A stretch of DNA of 64,000 bases from Rhodococcus zopfii NBRC 100606 = JCM 9919 (GCF_001895025.1 NZ_BCXI01000014.1:62001-126000); one strand, 5' to 3'; positions 9,529 through 18,361 are shown, numbered from the stretch's first letter. The notes: generated by a model not told the origin, from the sequence alone. A program made the numbers and translations.

Positions 9529-10868
9529 TGGTGGGCGTGGCCGAAATTCCCCGCAAGAGCTCCTCCCGCACCGCCAAACTGGCGAGCATCCCGCTCGGGA
9601 TCGCCGGACGCGCCGCCGTGGGCTTCGGTCGCCGGCTGGCCGGCGGCGACCGCGACGAGATCGACGCCGAGCTGACCGCAAAGGCGGCCGAACAACTGTT
9701 CTCCGTCCTCGGCGAACTCAAGGGCGGCGCCATGAAGTTCGGCCAGGCACTGAGCGTCATGGAGGCGGCCGTCCCGGAGGAGTTCGCCGAACCGTATCGC
9801 GAGGCCCTGACCAAGCTGCAGTCCGAGGCTCCGCCGCTGCCCGCGAAGGCTGTGCACCGGATGCTCGATCAGCAGCTCGGGACAAGGTGGCGTGAGCGTT
9901 TCGCGTCGTTCGACGACGTACCGACGGCGTCGGCGAGCATCGGACAGGTGCACCGGGCGGTGTGGTCCGACGGCCGCGAGGTCGCGGTGAAGGTGCAGTA
10001 CCCGGGTGCCGACGAGGCGTTGCGCGCGGATCTGCGCACCCTGCAACGGTTCGCGGGACTGTTCGCGACGGTCATGCCCGGCACCGACGTGCGTCCGGTC
10101 CTCGACGAATTGTCGGCCCGCACCGAGGAAGAACTCGACTACCGCATCGAGGCGGACAACCAGCGGGCCTTCGCCCGAGCCTTCGATGGCGACCCCCGCT
10201 TCCTGGTGCCGCATGTTGTCGCAAGCGCGCCGAAAGTTGTAGTGACCGAGTGGCTTTCGGCGACACCACTGTCGGCGATCATCCAGAAGGGTACTCGCGA
10301 GCAGCGCAACCGCGCGGGGGCCCTGCTCGCCGAGTTCCATTTCGCCTCCCCCGCCCAGGTCGGGCTGTTGCACAGCGATCCGCATCCGGGGAACTTCATG
10401 CTGCTCGACGACGGACGTCTGGGGATCATCGATTTCGGCGCGACCGCGTCGATGCCCGACGGTCTGCCGGCGGTACTGGGCCGGATGGTGCGCCTGGCGG
10501 TGGACGAGCGGTTCGACGAGCTGACCGAGCTGCTGTACACGAATCGGTTCGTGTTGCCCGGCAAGGAGGTCACGGATCGCGAGATCGCGGACTATCTGCG
10601 GCCGTTCACCGATCCGATCCGCGCCGAGTCGTTCCACTTCACACGGGCATGGCTGCAGAAGGCCGCGGGCACGGCCACCGACTTCTCGAGCCCGCAGTTC
10701 CGCACCGCGCGGACACTGAATCTGCCGCCGGAGTACGTGAGTGTGTTCCGCGTGCTGCTCGGCTCGGTGGGGATCTGCGCGCAGCTCGACGCGTACGCGC
10801 CGTACATGCGGATCCTGTCGGAATGGTTGCCCGGTTTCACCGACGACCGGTCTGAGGCCCTCGAGTGA
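9525..10868 (+). CDS. ABC1/UbiB-family atypical protein kinase-like protein (Rv3197-like)
   Basis: A 447-aa member of the UbiB/ADCK family. The family-specific KxGQ motif is MKFGQALSV, the nucleotide loop is SASIGQVHRAVW, the lysine motif is VAVKVQYPG, the catalytic loop is HSDPHPGNFML and the metal motif is IIDFGAT. UbiB proteins support lipid-quinone biology, but actinobacteria use menaquinone and the real substrate is unknown; the mycobacterial homologue has been linked to intrinsic macrolide resistance next to whiB7. The ATG at 9525 overlaps the upstream stop (ATGA). ATG 9528 is an alternative. Confidence 0.88.
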   Translation: MMVGVAEIPRKSSSRTAKLASIPLGIAGRAAVGFGRRLAGGDRDEIDAELTAKAAEQLFSVLGELKGGAMKFGQALSVMEAAVPEEFAEPYREALTKLQSEAPPLPAKAVHRMLDQQLGTRWRERFASFDDVPTASASIGQVHRAVWSDGREVAVKVQYPGADEALRADLRTLQRFAGLFATVMPGTDVRPVLDELSARTEEELDYRIEADNQRAFARAFDGDPRFLVPHVVASAPKVVVTEWLSATPLSAIIQKGTREQRNRAGALLAEFHFASPAQVGLLHSDPHPGNFMLLDDGRLGIIDFGATASMPDGLPAVLGRMVRLAVDERFDELTELLYTNRFVLPGKEVTDREIADYLRPFTDPIRAESFHFTRAWLQKAAGTATDFSSPQFRTARTLNLPPEYVSVFRVLLGSVGICAQLDAYAPYMRILSEWLPGFTDDRSEALE

Positions 10869-10885
10869 TTCCCTGATCTCGGGGC

Positions 10886-10902
10886 CCCGGACCGGCTCCG
10901 GG
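10886..10902. terminator. Short hairpin between the UbiB-type kinase and whiB7
   Basis: CCCGGA and TCCGGG form a 6-bp stem with a 5-nt loop, followed on the plus strand by TGTTTC. Placement between convergent stops suggests termination, but the stem is short. Confidence 0.35.
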
Positions 10903-10914
10903 TGTTTCACGAAT

Positions 10915-11235
10915 TCACGCGCACACCAGTTGTTTCCGTGGTCGCCCCCGGGGGCGTTTGCGTGCGACGACGGTTCCGCGGTCGAGGATCTCGCCGCCCC
11001 ACACACCCCACGGCTCGGCGCGATCGAGTGCCGCCGCGAGGCAGCGCGTGCGGATGGGACAGTCGGCGCACAGCGCCTTGGCCTGCTCGAGCTCGGCCGG
11101 GGTCTCGGCGAACCACAGGTCGGGGTTGTCCTGTCGGCACGGGAGTTCACGCACACGTGCCGTCCCGGTCCGGTCGATCGCGACGCCGATCTCGGTCACG
11201 GTCGCAGTCGGGGTGGGCACAGTTGCGGTCGGCAC
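10915..11235 (-). CDS. whiB7: WhiB7, Fe-S transcriptional activator of antibiotic resistance
   Basis: A 106-aa Wbl protein. Four cluster cysteines are present (LPC, then CADC, then C five residues on), followed by the G(V/I)WGG turn (GVWGGE) that contacts SigA. A C-terminal AT-hook, RGRPRK, is diagnostic of WhiB7 and binds an AT-rich minor groove just upstream of the -35 of target promoters. The GTG start at 11235 is fixed by an excellent AGAAGGAGG Shine-Dalgarno at 11241-11249. It is expressed from a long regulated leader (11236-11541). Confidence 0.95.
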   Translation of the reverse strand: MPTATVPTPTATVTEIGVAIDRTGTARVRELPCRQDNPDLWFAETPAELEQAKALCADCPIRTRCLAAALDRAEPWGVWGGEILDRGTVVARKRPRGRPRKQLVCA

Positions 11236-11295
11236 AGTGGCCTCCTTCTGGCTGGTTCGGATGATGGGCGCGAACCGGGGGCCGGAAAGAAGAAC

Positions 11296-11325
11296 GGCCA
11301 CGGTCCGCTGGGCGGGTCCGTGGCC
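11296..11325 (-). terminator. Intrinsic terminator (attenuator) in the whiB7 leader
   Basis: On the minus strand GGCCACGG pairs with CCGTGGCC, with an inner CCGC/GCGG stem, followed by GTTCTTCTTT. It lies 16 nt after the uORF stop and about 60 nt before the whiB7 start, so it can abort whiB7 transcription unless uORF translation is disturbed, as known for mycobacterial whiB7. Confidence 0.75.
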
Positions 11326-11341
11326 GAAACGATGGAGCGGG

Positions 11342-11485
11342 TTACCGGGGAATCTCCCGGAACCGGCTTCGGGCCACGGACGAGGCGGCGGCAGCGCGGG
11401 CACGATGCGCCCACGGTGCGGCGGCGATGGGCGCCACGACGCGCGCGGCGGCCAGGTCCGCTGCAGCTGCGTTGAAGCCGATCAT
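11342..11485 (-). CDS. Leader peptide (uORF) of whiB7
   Basis: A 47-codon frame starting MIGFNAAAADLAAARVV with its own GAGGAGG Shine-Dalgarno (11494-11500) and ending just before the attenuator hairpin. It is Ala/Arg-rich. In mycobacteria a whiB7 uORF senses ribosome inhibition and switches the attenuator; position and spacing here fit that role. The peptide sequence itself may not matter. Confidence 0.65.
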   Translation of the reverse strand: MIGFNAAAADLAAARVVAPIAAAPWAHRARAAAASSVARSRFREIPR

Positions 11486-11541
11486 CGTGGCCACCTCCTC
11501 ACGTCGTTCGCGCACGGGCTCTTCCCGTGACAACGTCGTCC

Positions 11542-11580
11542 AGCCTAGGTTCGAGGCCGTCGATCGCACAAGTTATTTTC
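11542..11580 (-). promoter_or_regulatory. whiB7 promoter with AT-rich WhiB7 target element
   Basis: Read on the minus strand the order is GAAAATAAC (11580-11572), TTGTGC (-35, 11571-11566), 18 nt, TAGGCT (-10, 11547-11542). An AT-rich block immediately 5' of the -35 is the signature of WhiB7-SigA dependent promoters, so positive autoregulation is expected. The uORF start lies about 50 nt downstream. Confidence 0.65.
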
Positions 11581-11597
11581 TACCTGCGGTTTTGCGG

Positions 11598-13742
11598 TCA
11601 GATGTCGAGGGTGTCCGCGGTGCGTTCGCCCCGTACGAGCGCGAGCACATCCTCGCCGTACTGCTCGAGCTTCTTCGCGCCGATCCCCGGGATCGCCACC
11701 AGCGATCGGGTGTCGCCCGGCCGCTGCTCGGCGATGGCGACGAGCGTGTTGTCACTGAACACGACGTAGGCCGGAACCTTCTGCTCCTTCGAGCGTTCCC
11801 GCCTCCAGTTCTTCAGCGCCACCAGCAGATCCTCGTCGAGGTTCGACGGGCAGGTCTCGCAGCGGCCCAGCATCGTCGACGTCGATCCCATCAGGGGCTT
11901 GCCGCACACCCGGCACTGCGGCCGCTTCTTCTTCGACGGCGGTGGGATCGCGATTCGCGAAGCCGGTGAGTCCTCGGGGATGAGATCGTGCAGGAACCGG
12001 GAGCGGCGCCGCGACCGGCGACCGCCCTCGCTGCGGGACAGCGCCCACGACAGGTGCAGGTGGACGCGGGCACGGGTCACCCCGACATACAGCAGGCGGC
12101 GTTCTTCCTCGATGCCGGCCTCGTCCGGCGGGGTGTTGCTGTCGCCGGTGACATGGGTGATGGGCAGCGTGCCGTCGGTGAGCCCGACGAGGAACACCGC
12201 GTCCCATTCCAGGCCCTTGGCGGCATGCAGCGAGGCGAGCGTCACGCCCTGCACGGTCGGTGGCTGCCGCGCTTCGGCGCGCGCCGCGAGGTCACGAAGC
12301 AACTCGTCGAGGGTGAGTTCGGGCTGATGTTCGAGCAGTTCCTCGGTGAGCGCCACGAGCGCGGTCAGCGACGCCCAACGTTCCCGCGCCTGCGCACCGG
12401 CCGGTTCGGTGTCGGTGAGCCCGAGCGGCACCAGGACCGCACGAACAAGCGTGACGAGCCCGGCACCGCGACCCGATTCCTCGGGCAGGTCGTCGCGCGC
12501 GTGAACCTGCCGCAGCGCGTTGACGGCCTGCCGCACCTCGTCGCGCTGGAAGAACCCTTCGCCGCCACGCACCTGATACGGGATTCCGGCCTGGGTGAAC
12601 GCCTGCTCGTACGCCTCCGACTGCGCGTTGATCCGGTACAGCACCGCGATCTCGGCGGCGTCGACCCCGTCGCGCAGCAGCTTCGCGATCGCCTTGGCGA
12701 CAGCGGTGGCCTCGGCCGGTTCGTCGTCGTACTCGGCGAAGTGCGGTTCCGGGCCCGGCGGGCGCTGCCCGATCAGTTGCAGACGGGTGCCGGCGATGCG
12801 GCCGCGGGCCGCGCCGATCACCCGGTTGGCGAGGTCGACGACCTGCGGCGTGGACCGGTAGTCCCGTTCGAGGCGCACGATCGTCGCCTCCGGGAAGCGC
12901 CGGGTGAAGTCGAGCAGGTATTTCGGGGTGGCACCGGTGAACGAGTAGATGGTCTGGTTTGCGTCGCCGACGACGGTCAGGTCGTCGCGGTCGCCGAGCC
13001 ACGCGTCGAGGACCCGCTGCTGCAGCGGCGTGACGTCCTGGTATTCGTCCACGACGAAACAGCGATACCGGTCGCGGAACTCCTCGGCGACGGCGCTGTT
13101 CTCCTCGAGCGCGCTGGCGGTGTGCAGCAGGAGATCGTCGAAGTCGAGGTACATCCCCTCGTCGCGCACCTTGAGCTTCTCGTAGATCTCGTAGACGGCC
13201 GCCACCCGGGACGCCTCGGCCGGGGGTTCACGGCGGACCCGCTCGACCGCCGCCGGGTAGTCCTCCGGCGCGATGAGCGAGCCCTTCGCCCATTCGATCT
13301 CCGAGAGCAGGTCGCGCACGGTGTCGGTGTCGGTCGCGAACTTGGCGCGGTGCGCGGCCTGTGACACGACCGCGAACTTGCGGTCGAGCAGCTGCCACGG
13401 GATGTCACCGACGACCTGCGGCCAGAAGTAGCGCAGCTGCCGCAGCGCGGCGGCGTGGAAGGTGCGAGCCTGCACCTGGGCACCCGATCCGCCGACGCCG
13501 AGTTCGCGCAGGCGTGAGCGCATCTCCCCCGCCGCGCGGGCGGTGAACGTCACCGCGAGGACCTGTCCGGCGGAGACGTGACCGGCGGAGACGAGGTGCG
13601 CGATGCGACGGGTGATGGTGCGGGTCTTGCCGGTGCCGGCGCCGGCGAGCACGCACACCGGGCCGCGGGGGGCGAGCACCGCCGCCGCCTGCTGTGGGTC
13701 CAGCCCGTCCACCGCCGCATCCGCTCGCATGGCCTCCATCAT
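11598..13742 (-). CDS. uvrD2: ATP-dependent DNA helicase UvrD2 (SF1, tetracysteine and HRDC)
   Basis: A 714-aa SF1A helicase. Walker A is LAGAGTGKT (lysine about residue 39) and Walker B is VVDEYQD (about residue 230). A zinc-type tetracysteine module (CRVCGKP and CETCPSN, about residues 610-635) precedes a C-terminal HRDC domain (about 640-714). This order is specific to mycobacterial-type UvrD2, an essential 3'-5' helicase of DNA repair. The paired ATG-ATG at 13742/13739 is the assumed start; ATG 13730 is possible because a GGAGG lies just after the first pair. Confidence 0.92.
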   Translation of the reverse strand: MMEAMRADAAVDGLDPQQAAAVLAPRGPVCVLAGAGTGKTRTITRRIAHLVSAGHVSAGQVLAVTFTARAAGEMRSRLRELGVGGSGAQVQARTFHAAALRQLRYFWPQVVGDIPWQLLDRKFAVVSQAAHRAKFATDTDTVRDLLSEIEWAKGSLIAPEDYPAAVERVRREPPAEASRVAAVYEIYEKLKVRDEGMYLDFDDLLLHTASALEENSAVAEEFRDRYRCFVVDEYQDVTPLQQRVLDAWLGDRDDLTVVGDANQTIYSFTGATPKYLLDFTRRFPEATIVRLERDYRSTPQVVDLANRVIGAARGRIAGTRLQLIGQRPPGPEPHFAEYDDEPAEATAVAKAIAKLLRDGVDAAEIAVLYRINAQSEAYEQAFTQAGIPYQVRGGEGFFQRDEVRQAVNALRQVHARDDLPEESGRGAGLVTLVRAVLVPLGLTDTEPAGAQARERWASLTALVALTEELLEHQPELTLDELLRDLAARAEARQPPTVQGVTLASLHAAKGLEWDAVFLVGLTDGTLPITHVTGDSNTPPDEAGIEEERRLLYVGVTRARVHLHLSWALSRSEGGRRSRRRSRFLHDLIPEDSPASRIAIPPPSKKKRPQCRVCGKPLMGSTSTMLGRCETCPSNLDEDLLVALKNWRRERSKEQKVPAYVVFSDNTLVAIAEQRPGDTRSLVAIPGIGAKKLEQYGEDVLALVRGERTADTLDI

Positions 13743-13853
13743 GGCAGTGCGCCCCGACAGCCCATTGCCGCGACTCCCCCGACGCCTGTGGCGCAGAACA
13801 CATCCGGGACCCCGCCGGGAACAGAACCGCCCCGATGTGGTGTTCTCGCGAAC

Positions 13854-14108
13854 ATGACCACGACCGAAGCCTCCGCCCTCACGATGTACTCGACCACCTG
13901 GTGCGGCTACTGCCGGCGCCTGAAGACGCAGCTCGATGCGAACGGCATCGCGTACACCGAGATCGACATCGAGGCCGACCCGGCCGCCGCGGAGTTCGTC
14001 GGCAGCGTCAACGGCGGCAATCACGTCGTGCCGACCGTGAAGTACGCGGACGGCAGCACCGCGACCAACCCGTCGCTGGTCGAGGTCAAGGCCGCGCTGG
14101 GCCTGTAG
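13854..14108 (+). CDS. mrx1: Mycoredoxin (glutaredoxin-like, mycothiol-dependent)
   Basis: An 84-aa glutaredoxin fold with the active site WCGYCRRL near the N terminus and the cis-proline segment [11 protein letters not shown]. Mycoredoxin-1 reduces mycothiol-mixed disulfides on proteins. The ATG at 13854 gives the standard length; the frame is open upstream but without a Shine-Dalgarno. It is divergent from uvrD2 and convergent with nudC, the mycobacterial order. Confidence 0.9.
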   Translation: MTTTEASALTMYSTTWCGYCRRLKTQLDANGIAYTEIDIEADPAAAEFVGSVNGGNHVVPTVKYADGSTATNPSLVEVKAALGL

Positions 14109-14139
14109 GGACTCGCGGCCGCCGGCTCTTTTCACATTC

Positions 14140-14197
14140 GCTCGGTCGCCAGGCATCCGCCAACGCAATTGTCACAGCGGACGACTGGCGGCCGAGC
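14140..14197. repeat. Long imperfect inverted repeat between mrx1 and nudC
   Basis: GCTCGGTCGCCA (14140-14151) pairs with TGGCGGCCGAGC (14186-14197) with one G:T-type mismatch, and an inner TCCGC/GCGGA pair (14156-14160 with 14177-14181) extends it across a symmetric 4-nt internal loop. There is no T-tract, so it need not be a terminator. Role unknown. Confidence 0.45.
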
Positions 14198-14234
14198 GGA
14201 TTCGTGTGCCCGTCGAACTCGCTGCGCAACGCCG

Positions 14235-15134
14235 TCAGGCGTTCGCCCATCCTTCGAGCATGCCGCGCGCGATCGAGATCGACCCGGGCAGCAGCAGCGG
14301 CGCGTCCTCGGACGACGCCCAGTCCCCGATCTCGAGGGCCGCGCGGACCTGGTCGCGGGTGAACCACGCCGCCTCGGCGATCTCACCGTCCTGGAACTCG
14401 AACGGCTGTTCCGGGTCGGCGACCGCGGCGAACCCGAGCATCACCGACCGCGGGAACGGCCACGGCTGGCTGCCCAGGTAGCGGACGTCGCGCACATCGA
14501 GCCCGACCTCCTCGCGGATCTCCCGGACCACGCACGATTCGAGGGATTCGCCGGCCTCGACGAATCCGGCGAGCACCGAGAATCGGCGCTCCGGCCACGT
14601 CGGCTGCCGGGCGAGAAGCACGCGATCACCGTCGTCGTGCACGAGGCAGATGATCGCCGGGTCGGTGCGCGGGAACTCCTCGTGACCGCTGACCGTGCTG
14701 ATGCGCGACCATCCGGACATCGTCGGTTCGCTCGCGGATCCGTCGATCGCGCTGAATCCGGCCTGATCGTGCCAGTTCAGCAACGCCACGGCACTGACCA
14801 TCAGATCGGCCTCGGCACTGTCGAGCTTCTCGCCGAGGCGACGCAGGTCCGCGACCGGTCCGGTCTGCGCCAGCACCCGGACGGCCCACACGTGCCGGCC
14901 CTCGCGCACGCCCAGGAACACCGCGCCGGGCTGAGGTTCGGGGCCGAGTTCGACGGCCTTGCCGAACACGACCGAGTCTCCGTCCACCGGCACCTGTCCT
15001 CGCCGGTCGACGCGCAGCAGCCGAGCCTGCGCCCAGCCTCCACGCAAGGCATCGACATCGGAGCGCAATTCCTCGGCGCGGTCGACGACGGTACGGGAGA
15101 GCAGCGGGGTGCCGGACAGTTCGAAACGGGTCAC
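14235..15134 (-). CDS. nudC: NAD(+)/NADH pyrophosphatase NudC (Nudix hydrolase)
   Basis: A 299-aa protein with the Nudix box GFVEAGESLESCVVREIREE and the NudC-specific SQPWPFPRS that follows it and selects NAD(H). It hydrolyses NADH to NMNH and AMP and can remove NAD caps from RNA. The zinc-ribbon cysteines of E. coli NudC are absent from the middle region (ALLNWHDQAGFSAIDG), as in mycobacterial NudC. The GTG at 15134 is chosen because VTRFELSGTPLLSR matches the family N terminus. Confidence 0.92.
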   Translation of the reverse strand: MTRFELSGTPLLSRTVVDRAEELRSDVDALRGGWAQARLLRVDRRGQVPVDGDSVVFGKAVELGPEPQPGAVFLGVREGRHVWAVRVLAQTGPVADLRRLGEKLDSAEADLMVSAVALLNWHDQAGFSAIDGSASEPTMSGWSRISTVSGHEEFPRTDPAIICLVHDDGDRVLLARQPTWPERRFSVLAGFVEAGESLESCVVREIREEVGLDVRDVRYLGSQPWPFPRSVMLGFAAVADPEQPFEFQDGEIAEAAWFTRDQVRAALEIGDWASSEDAPLLLPGSISIARGMLEGWANA

Positions 15135-15168
15135 GCCCTGCACCTTAACCGTGTGCTTCGACGGTGGA

Positions 15169-16236
15169 TCAGGCCGACACCCTGCGGATGTAGAGGAGTT
15201 TGTCGTTCGCCTCGACCGCGTCGACCTCCGGGGCACCGATGCGCAGCAGACGGCCGTCGCGGACGACACCGAGCACGATGTCGGACAGGTGCCGCGGCGA
15301 TCCGCCGACCTCGCCGGGTTCGACGTCGCGCTCGGCGATCGCGAACCCCGCCTCCGGGGTCAGCAGGTCCTCGATCATCTCCACGACGTTCGGGGTGGTC
15401 GTCGCGATACCGAGCAACCGGCCCGCGGTTTCGGACGAGATGACCACCGAGTCCGCGCCGGACTGACGCAGCAGGTGGGTGTTCTCCGATTCGCGGATCG
15501 CCGCCACGATCTTCGCCTTCGGCGCGATCTCGCGGGCGCTGAGCGTCACCAGCACGGCGGTGTCGTCACGGTTCGCGGCGACGATGACCGCCGACGCGTG
15601 CTGCACACCCGCCAGGCGCAGCACGTCCGACTTCGTCGCCGACCCCTGCACCGTCACCAGACCCTGCCCCGCGGCCGTCTCCAGCACGACCGGGTCCATG
15701 TCCACGACCACGATGTCCGACGGCGCGATGCCGTCGCCGAGCATGGCGTCGACAGCGGTGCGGCCCTTGGTGCCGTAACCGATGACGACGGTGTGATTAC
15801 GCACCTTGCGCCTCCAACGCTGAATCTTGAATGCCTGCCGGGAATTCTCGGTGAGGGCCGACAGGGTGGTACCGACCAGGACGATGAGGAAGAAGATCCG
15901 CAACGGGGTGATCACCAGGACGTTGATCAACCGCGCTTCCGGTGTGAACGGGGTGATGTCGCCGTACCCGGTCGTGGAGAGCGAGACCGTGGCGTAGTAG
16001 ATGCAGTCGAGCAGGGACATTTCGTTGTCCTGCACGTCGCGATACCCGCTGCGGTCGATGTAGACGACGAGAACCGCCACGGTCAGTGCGACAACGGCAT
16101 ATCCGATCCGCCGGGCGATGGCCACGCCGGGACTCTGCTGTTCCTGCGGTACCCGCAGGACGCCGACGAGCGCGAAATCCGGGCGTTCGGTGAGCTGATC
16201 GGAGCGGCTGAACCGCGCGCGCAACCTGCCAGGCAT
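15169..16236 (-). CDS. Potassium channel with RCK (TrkA-N) regulatory domain, Rv3200c-like
   Basis: A 355-aa membrane protein. Two transmembrane helices (about residues 35-55 and 95-120) flank a pore loop with the K+ filter TTGYGD. Then comes a cytoplasmic RCK domain with Rossmann motif VVIGYGTKG (about 140-260) and a C-terminal TrkA-C-like domain. It likely gates K+ flow in response to a nucleotide or ion. ATG 16236 is chosen for its GGTGGAG Shine-Dalgarno eight bases upstream and because it gives the length of the mycobacterial homologue. Confidence 0.9.
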   Translation of the reverse strand: MPGRLRARFSRSDQLTERPDFALVGVLRVPQEQQSPGVAIARRIGYAVVALTVAVLVVYIDRSGYRDVQDNEMSLLDCIYYATVSLSTTGYGDITPFTPEARLINVLVITPLRIFFLIVLVGTTLSALTENSRQAFKIQRWRRKVRNHTVVIGYGTKGRTAVDAMLGDGIAPSDIVVVDMDPVVLETAAGQGLVTVQGSATKSDVLRLAGVQHASAVIVAANRDDTAVLVTLSAREIAPKAKIVAAIRESENTHLLRQSGADSVVISSETAGRLLGIATTTPNVVEMIEDLLTPEAGFAIAERDVEPGEVGGSPRHLSDIVLGVVRDGRLLRIGAPEVDAVEANDKLLYIRRVSA

Positions 16237-16329
16237 TGCGTGGACTCCACCTCTTCGTCGTCGGTTGCCGGCACCGATGGGTGCTGACATCGCGTCGCAG
16301 CCTACGCCCAGACCGCTACCGTGGCGCAC

Positions 16330-16722
16330 ATGTCCACACAACCGACCCGCGCGTCCGCCCTACGGCTTGCCGCGCTGCTGCTCGGCACCGGAACCCTGCA
16401 CTTCGCTCGCCCCGAGCCGTTCGACCGGATCGTGCCCCGGGCGCTGCCCGGCGACGCCCGCGCCTATACCTATGCCTCGGGTGTGGCGGAACTGGCCGTC
16501 GGTACCGCACTGGCCTTTCCGCGGACGCGGCGGCTCGGAGGTGCGCTCGCCGCAGCGTTGTTCGTCGCGGTGTTCCCCGCCAACATCCAGATGACCGTGT
16601 CGTGGCTGCGCAGCGCTCGCATCTCGCCCGCCGCGAAGGTGATCGCGGTCGTGCGCCTTCCGTTGCAGATTCCGCTCGTCACCGAGGCCGTGAAGGTGTG
16701 GCGGAGCTCACCCCGCCGCTGA
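16330..16722 (+). CDS. DoxX-like small membrane protein
   Basis: A 130-aa hydrophobic protein with about four membrane segments and the DoxX-like features GTLHFARPEPFDRIVPRALP and FPANIQMTVSWLR. DoxX-family proteins are poorly defined; some take part in membrane redox complexes. ATG 16330 is preferred over GTG 16321. This is the first gene of a short stretch not present at this place in the mycobacterial order as I remember it. Confidence 0.72.
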   Translation: MSTQPTRASALRLAALLLGTGTLHFARPEPFDRIVPRALPGDARAYTYASGVAELAVGTALAFPRTRRLGGALAAALFVAVFPANIQMTVSWLRSARISPAAKVIAVVRLPLQIPLVTEAVKVWRSSPRR

Positions 16723-16736
16723 TCCGGTTCAGCGGC
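16715..16736. terminator. Hairpin at the convergent DoxX/ABC permease ends
   Basis: An 8-bp stem (GCCGCTGA with TCAGCGGC) and 6-nt loop overlap the DoxX stop codon. There is no U-tract, so termination is only suggested by position. Confidence 0.35.
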
Positions 16737-16745
16737 CGTTACCCC

Positions 16746-17603
16746 TCAGACACGGGGCCGGCGGTAGGCGGCGCGGGCCCACAGCCAGCCGACGAATGTC
16801 AGGCCCACGCACCACGCGACGGCGATCCAGCCGGTCGAGGCCTCCGGCCCGCTGCCCTCGAGAAGCCCACGGACGGTTTCGATGATCGGCGTGAACGGCT
16901 GGAATTCGGCGAACACGCGCACCGCGGTGGGCATCGTCTCGACGGGCACGAATCCGCTGCCCAGGAACGGCAGAAGCAGCAGGATCATCGGGGTGTTCGA
17001 CGCCGATTCGACACTGCGCGCGGCCACACCCATCGCGACGGACAGCGAAGTCAGCATGAGTGCGACCAGAGTCAGGAAGCCCACCAGCGCAAGCCATTCG
17101 GTCGCGTCCGCACCGGGCCTGAAGCCGAGGAGGGCGGCCACGCCGAGGACGGCCGCGATGGCCAGCAGGGTTTGCACGACGGCGGCGGCCACGTGCCCAC
17201 CGAGCACCGACAGGGACGCGACGGGCATGGTGCGCAGCCGGGTGACGATGCCACCGGTCATGTCCATCGCGACACCGATCGACGTCGACTGCGCGACGGC
17301 CGTCGCGGTCATGACGAGCATGGTGGGCGTGAGGTAGTCGAGGTAGGCCGCGCGACCGCCTGCTCCCGGCGAAACACCCTCAGCGACACCGGCGCCGAAT
17401 GCGCCGCCGAACACGTACACGAACAACAGCAGCAGGACGACCGGCATGCCGACGACCGTCAGGGTCAGCGACGGGTAGCGGATCATCCGCACCAGGCTGC
17501 GCTTGGTCATCGTCACCAGGTCGCGGGCGGCGCGGGAGGGTCCGGGCGGCCCCGCCGGAACGAGCGCGGGAGCGCATGCGGTGGTTGCGTCGGCGGCGGT
17601 CAT
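16746..17603 (-). CDS. ABC-2 type exporter permease (DrrB-like)
   Basis: A 285-aa membrane protein with six predicted helices and the ABC-2 pattern of drug or lipid exporters (DrrB type): a cytoplasmic N terminus ending DLVTMTKRSLVRMIRYP, then the first helix. The ATG at 17603 shares one base with the stop of the ATPase gene (TGATG), so the two are translationally coupled; GTG 17606 is an alternative. It would pair with the upstream ATPase to export an unknown, probably hydrophobic, compound. Confidence 0.88.
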   Translation of the reverse strand: MTAADATTACAPALVPAGPPGPSRAARDLVTMTKRSLVRMIRYPSLTLTVVGMPVVLLLLFVYVFGGAFGAGVAEGVSPGAGGRAAYLDYLTPTMLVMTATAVAQSTSIGVAMDMTGGIVTRLRTMPVASLSVLGGHVAAAVVQTLLAIAAVLGVAALLGFRPGADATEWLALVGFLTLVALMLTSLSVAMGVAARSVESASNTPMILLLLPFLGSGFVPVETMPTAVRVFAEFQPFTPIIETVRGLLEGSGPEASTGWIAVAWCVGLTFVGWLWARAAYRRPRV

Positions 17604-18361
17604 CACGCCACCTCCTTCGTGTCGATCGGAGCGGTCAGTGCGAGGAAGACGTCGTCGAGTGAACCGGCGTCGTGGGCGGCCTTGAGCCCGGCCGGAGTGT
17701 CGTGGGCGACCAACCGGCCTCCGTGCAGGACGGCGACGCGGTCGGCGAGATGGTCTGCCTCATCGAGGTACTGGGTGGTCAGCAGCACGCTTGCGCCGCC
17801 GTCGACCAGGGTGCGCACCTGGTCCCACAGGTCGCGGCGAGCGCGCGGATCCAGGCCGGTGGTGGGTTCGTCGAGGAACACCACTCGCGGGTTGCCGACG
17901 AGGGTCATGGCCAGGTCGAGCTTGCGTTGCATGCCGCCGGACAACTGCTGTGCCTGTCTGCGAGCGGCGTCGGCGAGCCCGAACCGGTCGAGCAGACCCG
18001 CGATGCGGCTCCGACTTTCGGACCGGGGCAGGTGAAACAGGTCGGCCATGAGCCGCAGATTCTCGGCGGCGGTCAGCAGCGGATCCACGGCGGAGAGCTG
18101 ACCGGTCACACCGATCAGCCGTCGCACGATGTCCGGTTCGCGGGCGACGTCGTGGCCCAGGACCCGCGCGGTGCCGCCGTCTGCGGACAGCAGGGTGGAC
18201 AGGATCGAGACGACCGTCGTCTTGCCGGCCCCGTTGGGGCCGAGCAGCGCCGTGACGGTGCCGGCCGGCACCGTCAGGTCGATGCCGTCGAGCACGGTCT
18301 GGTCGCCGTACTGTTTGCGGAGCCCGACGATCTCGATCGCCGGGACGGACGTTGCGGACAT
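17603..18361 (-). CDS. ABC transporter ATPase (daunorubicin-resistance DrrA-like)
   Basis: A 252-aa nucleotide-binding subunit with Walker A GPNGAGKTT, signature LSGGMQRKLDLA, Walker B VVFLDEPTTGLD and an H-loop region TTQYLDEAD. The C-terminal extension after the D-loop region is of DrrA type. It starts at ATG 18361 and lies 48 bp after the EXLDI gene, which together with the coupled permease makes a three-gene operon. Confidence 0.9.
   Translation of the reverse strand: MSATSVPAIEIVGLRKQYGDQTVLDGIDLTVPAGTVTALLGPNGAGKTTVVSILSTLLSADGGTARVLGHDVAREPDIVRRLIGVTGQLSAVDPLLTAAENLRLMADLFHLPRSESRSRIAGLLDRFGLADAARRQAQQLSGGMQRKLDLAMTLVGNPRVVFLDEPTTGLDPRARRDLWDQVRTLVDGGASVLLTTQYLDEADHLADRVAVLHGGRLVAHDTPAGLKAAHDAGSLDDVFLALTAPIDTKEVA

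Noticed and set aside
13820-13853. SigH-like GGGAAC...GTT upstream of mycoredoxin
   Set aside because: The spacing (20 bases between GGAA and GTT) is too long for a SigH promoter and the start would fall on the start codon; a GAACA/TGTTC inverted repeat there is equally explained by chance.
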